From Rhabditoides inermis (taxonomy: Eukaryota > Nematoda > Chromadorea > Rhabditida > Rhabditidae): a stretch of 64,000 nt of DNA. Shown here piece after piece: positions 59,286 through 64,000 of this stretch (its first letter is position 1; every line of letters starts with the position of its first letter). The notes beneath the pieces are model-generated. The model was not told the DNA's origin. It did not search any database and saw only the letters and a program-made list of their open reading frames with translations. The position numbers and the translations under genes are program-made. The stretch lies in NCBI GenBank assembly GCA_963966185.1, contig CAWZYM010000120.1, forward strand, positions 281,001 to 345,000. The letters are read 5' to 3'.

Positions 59286-60120
59286 CGTGATAGCATAGAG
59301 TACACATATAGTCAAACCACGGGGGGTTGTTGGTTGGTCGTGTGTGTGGGCAATGAAATTTCGACCGACGGATATGAGTAAAATTGCGTTACTCTCTCTC
59401 TCTCTCACTTGTCCGATTTCCGGCTTGGCTCTGGGCAATCCAATTCCTCGCGGCTCGAGAAAATGCACGCGCCGTTTTCTGTTTCGGAGATATGATATAA
59501 TATAATAACGGTTTATCCAGTGTAGACAATACACAAACACAAAATACAAACTTGGGGTGGACGCGGAATGTACAAAGTGTTTTGTCCCCGGATGGGTCCT
59601 TGGAGGGTATTGCTCTCTATTGCAAAGCTTCATCCGGTGGGTAGCATCTTTCGAGAATCTTCTTTATTCTTCCATGTAGAATATGCGGCCTTGGTATAAG
59701 AGTCTTGATACAGAAAATATAAGACTATTTGAAAGTAATGAAGTAATCAACAATTAGAGAAAACATGTTTTTTTCAGAACTCGCGGGCTCGTCAAAAGAA
59801 GTACCAAGGCAAGAAAGGAGTAAAGACGGTGAGTGTTTCGGAATAGTTGAATTTTCTCAAAAATTGTGTGATGAAAATTGACTAGAAAACTTTTTGTTTG
59901 CAGGAGTCCGGTCGGTCGAGCGAAGATCGCACGTCTCCAGGCTGCAAGAGCCCGTCCGGATCCTCGTCGGACGGCATGATCTTCCCCACCAGTGTCACCA
60001 CAAGGTAATCGCGGCGGGACCAGTTTCAAACGTTTGAATGCATGTTTTTTCAGCGCCGAAGACGCGATGATGTGCGACGGGCCGATCAGCATGGGACTGC
60101 AGTCGATCCACTACGACTAG
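55462..60120 (+). CDS. lim-4: LIM-homeodomain transcription factor, Lhx6/8 - Awh - lim-4 class
   Basis: Eleven exons (55462-55564, 55625-55683, 56119-56191, 56441-56555, 58101-58209, 58472-58568, 58689-58756, 58996-59094, 59778-59828, 59904-60004, 60054-60120) give 313 residues, all phases consistent. LIM1 runs from [20 protein letters not shown] through [15 protein letters not shown] to YCRACY. LIM2 runs from [18 protein letters not shown] through [15 protein letters not shown] to LLCKQHY. The homeodomain is [16 protein letters not shown], then [20 protein letters not shown], then [15 protein letters not shown], with recognition-helix Asn51 intact. SNPDGxDLE and [17 protein letters not shown] are diagnostic of the Lhx6/8 class. 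In C. elegans lim-4 specifies neuron identity. The intron between the LIM domains is 1.5 kb; other introns carry CT microsatellites (55575, 58778, 59232). Confidence 0.95.
59232..59282. repeat. (CT)n microsatellite in a lim-4 intron
   Basis: Pure CT run of about 50 bp in the intron that splits the homeodomain before NSRARQ. Shorter CT runs sit in two other introns of this gene (55575-55606 and 58778-58813). Confidence 0.95.
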
Positions 60121-60439
60121 TCTGCGCTCTCTCATGACGACACACTCTCTCGTTCTTATCTACGTTCTCTTGTCACTCCGATCTCTAACCATACCATACT
60201 AGTCACGTTGACCAAAGATCTCGCAATAACAATAATAATCTTGCAATATAGTCACTCAATCGCTCAATGAATGCTTGCTTTTCTCCTATATATTCTCGAT
60301 CGCTTGCCTATTACTCCCGAATAACAAGTACAGTGATGCACATGTTCGTCTCATTTGCATATTATACGCGTTGTATATATACTTACCATCCAAAACACTA
60401 CAAAACGCTCCACTATCGTTATCTCTCACATTGAGACTC

Positions 60440-60445
60440 AATAAA
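60440..60445 (+). terminator. Poly(A) signal AATAAA of the LIM-homeobox gene
   Basis: 320 bp beyond the stop, preceded by an AT-rich 3' UTR-like stretch. Confidence 0.6.
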
Positions 60446-60684
60446 GTATGCTAAAATCAATTGCTTATATGAATGTGTTTGAATTGAAAGTACCATATCC
60501 AGAGTTACAAAAAAAAACTTCAGGAATTTAGAAAAATCGTCAGTGGGTGTTAGTCGCAACGACATTTGTACAAAAAAGCAACAAATCAGTATGCCTGGGA
60601 TTAACTTTACTCAGTCAGTGATACGATTGATCATGACTGATGATTACAATTACGAAAAGGTGATTAGATGATAGGGAATTAAAA

Positions 60685-60832
60685 TTAGCGGCCAACACGA
60701 TCGTCGTCTTCGAACGAAACCTAAATCAGAAGAGGTTAGTGAGAAGTGGAAACTATACATCTTCTCTACCTCGCGCTTTCCGGTAGGAGGGAAGGACAAA
60801 GCAGTCTGAAATGAAGAACGATAAGTAAATAT

Positions 60833-60867
<35 letters not shown>

Positions 60868-60939
60868 GAGAGAGAGAGGTTAACCAGGCTCTCTCACCGC
60901 AAGACCCAGGACAGCAAAGAGAGCGACGAGAACCTTCAT
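60685..60939 (-). CDS. Secreted 37-residue peptide precursor, copy 1
   Basis: Three tiny exons (60898-60939, 60770-60805, 60685-60720; 42, 36 and 36 nt) join in phase 0. The signal peptide is MKVLVALFAVLGLATA, then LSFPPTGKREVSFEDDDRVG ending in R and a TAA stop. GKR is a classical amidation plus dibasic processing site, which would release a short peptide ending PPT-amide; the rest is an acidic tail. The layout is that of a neuropeptide-like or other small secreted peptide precursor. A TTTATAA box lies about 50 bp upstream of the start. I do not recognise a named family. The near-identical copy at 61719-61952 and conserved splice sites support it as real. Confidence 0.7.
60839..60880. repeat. 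(GA)n microsatellite in the first intron of peptide gene copy 1
   Basis: GA run between exons 1 and 2, CT on the coding strand. Confidence 0.85.
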
Positions 60940-60986
60940 GATTGGATTGATGATGATGATTGTGCCCATTGCATTTCAGGGAGTGC

Positions 60987-60993
60987 TTATAAA
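60987..60993 (-). promoter_or_regulatory. TATA box of peptide gene copy 1
   Basis: TTTATAA on the minus strand within GGTTTATAAGCACT, conserved in the second copy. Confidence 0.55.
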
Positions 60994-61718
60994 CCGTCTT
61001 CCAAACAAAAAAGTCCTGTCGAACACCTCATATTCTGTCCTTGACAAACTACATTAATGACTGCAATCCGGTGCGGAATCAGCAATTGAGACAATTGGTA
61101 TTCTGTCTATGTATTTGCGCTGTTTGCGCAACATGATGTTTGGCGTTTTTTGCATTTGACTCCAGAAAATTCTAATATCAAATGTGAGGCTATCCACGGT
61201 TGGTCATGGCGCGGTCAGTCGCTTCGATAAGCGGGGGAGAGAGTGAATGGCTCGATACAGTACATTTCAGCGTTTTGCCGTTCATATATCTAAGTATTCC
61301 ACAGATCCTGTCAGTTTTCCATTAGATATTAGATATATGTGAAAATGATGGCTTAGGTATGTCCAGTGTACAGTAAGGATCCCAATCTTCTCCCTACTTC
61401 TACATAGTTCTACCGGTTGTGGCTCAAGAGCAAGAGCATATACTGGTATATTCCGTTTCCATAAAGCTCAACATTTCTCGTCGAAAAACATTATGCTGAA
61501 CAATACTGAATCGGCATCTCTAAGTCCATATAAATCATAGTTGGCAATGACCGAGAACGGGAAGTTGGTGAAAGTGAGCATGAGTGGATGTGTAGCCGCA
61601 CAATGCGAAATAATATTGTACAATCAGTAGGTCTGGGATTAACTTTATTCGGTGATACGGTTGATCATGACTGTGGATTACAATTACGAGAAGGTGATTA
61701 GATGATAGGGAATTAGAA

Positions 61719-61952
61719 TTAGCGGCCAACACGATCGTCGTCTTCGAACGAAACCTAGATCAGAAGAGGTTAGTGAGAAGTGGAAACTATACATCTTCTC
61801 TACCTCGCGCTTTCCGGTAGGAGGGAAGGACAAAGCGGTCTGAAATGAAGAACGATAAGTAAATATGAACAGAGAGAGAGAAAGAGAGAGAGGTAACCAG
61901 GCTCTCCCACCGCAAGACCCAGGACAGCAACGAGAGCGACGAGAACCTTCAT
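61719..61952 (-). CDS. Secreted 37-residue peptide precursor, copy 2
   Basis: Exons 61911-61952, 61804-61839 and 61719-61754, with the same sizes and phases as copy 1. The product differs only within the signal peptide (MKVLVALVAVLGLATA); the processed part, LSFPPTGKREVSFEDDDRVG plus R, is identical although silent and intronic differences exist (for example ACC for ACT, and gtgggag for gtgagag at the donor). Retention of the exact peptide while introns diverge suggests both copies are under constraint. Role unknown, as for copy 1. Confidence 0.7.
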
Positions 61953-61989
61953 GATTGGAACAATGTGCCTATTGCATTTCAGGAAGTGC

Positions 61990-61996
61990 TTATAAA
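61990..61996 (-). promoter_or_regulatory. TATA box of peptide gene copy 2
   Basis: TTTATAA on the minus strand about 40 bp upstream of the start codon, same context as copy 1. Confidence 0.55.
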
Positions 61997-62307
61997 CCGT
62001 CCTCGAAACAAGGAACTCTTGTCGAACACCTCATGATCTGTCCTCGACAAACAACATTAATGACTGCAATCCTGTGCGGAATCAGCAATTGAGACACTTA
62101 GTATTGTATCTATGCCGTTTGCGCTGTTTGCGCCACGTCATTTTGGCGTTTTTTACTCCAGAAAACTCCATAAATGTATAATAATAAATGTATAATAAGC
62201 TCAGAATTTTTCGTTGAAAACATTATTCTGGATTTTGAACATACCGTATACTCAACGAAATGCACAGCAGATTTGTTTTGCCCTTCATATCTCTACTCCA
62301 CTAATCT

Positions 62308-62375
62308 CGCATTGCCGTAGTGGTGACGCCCTCGTATAGCAAGCAGCGCTTCGCGGGTTCGATCTTGGGTAACCA
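62308..62375 (+). other. tRNA-like segment
   Basis: GCATTGCCGTAGTGGTGACG ... GCGGGTTCGATCTTGGG has A-box- and B-box-like sequences at tRNA spacing, but the acceptor and T stems do not pair. It is probably a degenerate tRNA or a tRNA-derived SINE head. Confidence 0.35.
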
Positions 62376-62913
62376 CACTTTTTGTCAAATTAAAACAATG
62401 CAAAGGGTTATAATCGTTGTCTTACCATCCATACCACCCTAATGTCTCTCGTGAAAAGAGAGTGGAACTCATTTGCGGGCCTTCTATACGTGTTTTCGGG
62501 ACAAATATGTTCAGTAGTTTTGTTGTTGTCTTTGCGAGAGGAGGTTGTGTGTGCCGTCAAAGTCGGTCATTACCCAGACCTTCACTTCCGGGACCTCCGT
62601 GAATTGTGGAAAACAGGGGCCAGTATACACTTTATCATGCACAAGAGAATCACAGACTGCTCGTAAAGAGCCAGTTTATACCGAGACACAGCGTATGCAA
62701 ATGAAAACTCGCGTGATCAGCGACCAAAGATCGGCTGACGCAATATGATGCAACAATGAGGAGAGCGGCATTCGTGTGACGAGGTTATATTGATTTGTTG
62801 AGTGATCTATTGTAATATTTATTCTAATTGCATCAACAATTATTATACAAGATCAAGGTTTACAAAACTCTTATAGATCAGGGGACAAGTGAAACATGTG
62901 AAATGTGTGAAAG

Positions 62914-63999
62914 TTACAGTATCGCATCAATGAAAGATAGGAAAGTGAAATAGGATGAATTGAAAACGTGCGGGGGTAATTTGTTGACTATTTCATAAAC
63001 TCGATGAGAAAGAAATGCTTTTACATTGTTTTTGTTAGGTTTTGACAGGGGAAAAACTTTTGTTGTGGCCCCGCGAGTCCGACTCGATCGAACCTCAAAA
63101 ATGGCAGACACACACAAGTCGGTTTCGCCCCTCCACATTCTGTACACAAATGCCAGGTCCGATCTCATTCTACGACGAGAAAGGGACTCAAGGTGTAGAC
63201 GAGCCTCTACGTGAGAGCGAGAAAGATGTGAGAGACCGCATCGATAAGACAATCGAGTGAGGAACAGTGCTTGGACAGAATCGATGGTGTCCTTATCTGT
63301 TTGATAGAAAGGTGAATAAATTACGGATCCATATTCCAGGATAGAACGGACATAAATAGTGTAAGCTTGAGTGAGAACTGTTTCATTCCGTGTCCGCAAA
63401 ACAAAAAAGAGGTAGTTTATTTTTTGATTGGCTTTTTTGACAATGTTGTTTATGTGGACACGGAATGTCAGATCGTCACTGACTGTGATTCCTAGATCAC
63501 GGAAAGAGGAAACAACAGGGACAATAGAATCTGATAGAAAATATTTGAATCGAGGGTTGCGCTTGCCGAAATGCATGACGGCACATTTGCTGGCACTCAC
63601 CGACATCTGCCATTTCAACACCCATTCTTCAATCGCTTTCGCGGCAGAAGATAGAGGAGCAGTGGAGACGCGGGGATCAAACACAGATATTATCTTCACA
63701 TCATCAGCAAACAAAAACACGCTGCAATCTGGGGGGAGACAATCGGGCAAATCATTGATAAAAAGTAGAAATAAAAGAGGTCCGAGAACACTGCCTTGCG
63801 GTACTCCAGAGAGTACCTGATCGAGTGGACTCGACTCCCCTTCAACTTCCACACACTGCGTGCGGCCTGTCAACCATGCACTGAGCCATGTATGCAGTGC
63901 ACCATCAATGCCGTAACTGCTAATCTTGGATAGAAGCTTGGGAAATGAAACGCAATCGAAGGCCTTGGCAAAATCTATGTACAGTACATCACTGCACAT
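62914..63999 (-). mobile_element. Non-LTR retrotransposon reverse transcriptase (Jockey/CR1-like), cut by the window edge
   Basis: A 361-codon open frame runs in from the right edge and ends at 62914. RT motifs in order are YIDFAKAFDCVSF, SGVPQGSVLGPLLFLLFIND, LFADDVKI (catalytic FADD), FRDLGITVSDDL, and a C-terminal region with VQALFLTRLSYRCGL and RRMRSDLAFVYRM. The QGSVLGP and FADD variants fit the Jockey/CR1 side of LINEs rather than RTE. No internal stops, so fairly young. The 5' part lies outside the window. Confidence 0.9.
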
Positions 64000-64000
64000 G

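Larger units (their letters stand above)
60588..62165. repeat. Tandem duplication, two units of about 550 bp
   Basis: Units of about 60588-61160 and 61628-62165 match along their length, including the peptide gene, its TATA region and about 120 bp upstream (CATTAATGACTGCAATCC ... CAGCAATTGAGACA). They are separated by about 470 bp of unique sequence. The intron GA run is long in the first copy and short in the second. Confidence 0.9.

Noticed and set aside
62308..62375. Functional tRNA gene
   Set aside because: Internal promoter boxes are present, but the acceptor and T stems do not pair, so it was listed only as tRNA-like.

Overview
The window is eukaryotic nuclear DNA and almost certainly nematode (Chromadorea). 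The evidence is a single-intron cuticle collagen gene, a lim-4/Awh/Lhx6-8 type LIM-homeobox gene, small phase-consistent exons with ttncag acceptors, and plus-strand genes packed with short gaps and an acceptor just before each start codon, which is the usual look of a trans-spliced operon. I cannot name the species. All gene models were spliced by eye and checked for reading phase; they are not transcript-based.

Layout. 0-14 kb is gene-poor and repeat-rich. It holds a partial LDL-receptor-class-A membrane protein, a LINE tail, damaged exons of DNA polymerase epsilon, and a set of nested repeats including a 300-bp foldback element. 14.5-22.7 kb (minus) is one 27-exon gene for a 1034-residue protein of unknown family with a possible Ulp1-like peptidase C-terminus. 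23.4-24.6 kb (minus) is an unrecognised small gene between two GC-rich minisatellites. 25.3-31.8 kb (minus) is a PARP2-type ADP-ribosyltransferase with N-terminal WWE-like modules; a young RTE-type retrotransposon sits antisense in its second intron.

32.4-44.8 kb (plus) is the densest part: DCN1-like NEDD8 E3, LAMTOR5, URM1, OTUD6-type deubiquitinase, LYRM5/ETFRF1, an ELMO-domain protein, the mitochondrial ATPase inhibitor IF1 (mai-2 type), and a 60-residue membrane protein. The short gaps suggest one or two operons that mix ubiquitin-like/ubiquitin functions with mitochondrial ones. 45-52 kb holds a truncated plus-strand paralogue of the 27-exon gene, split by a 5-kb intron that carries a Na,K-ATPase relic and several terminal-inverted-repeat elements; an hAT-like element with a perfect 8-bp target duplication follows. 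52.8-53.7 kb is the cuticle collagen and 55.5-60.1 kb the LIM-homeobox gene. 60.7-62 kb (minus) holds two tandem copies of a tiny three-exon secreted peptide precursor with a GKR processing site. The right edge is a second LINE reverse transcriptase running off the window.

The observations most worth following are the duplicated peptide genes, the 27-exon gene with its truncated paralogue, the WWE-WGR-PARP architecture, and the collection of small foldback/TIR elements.
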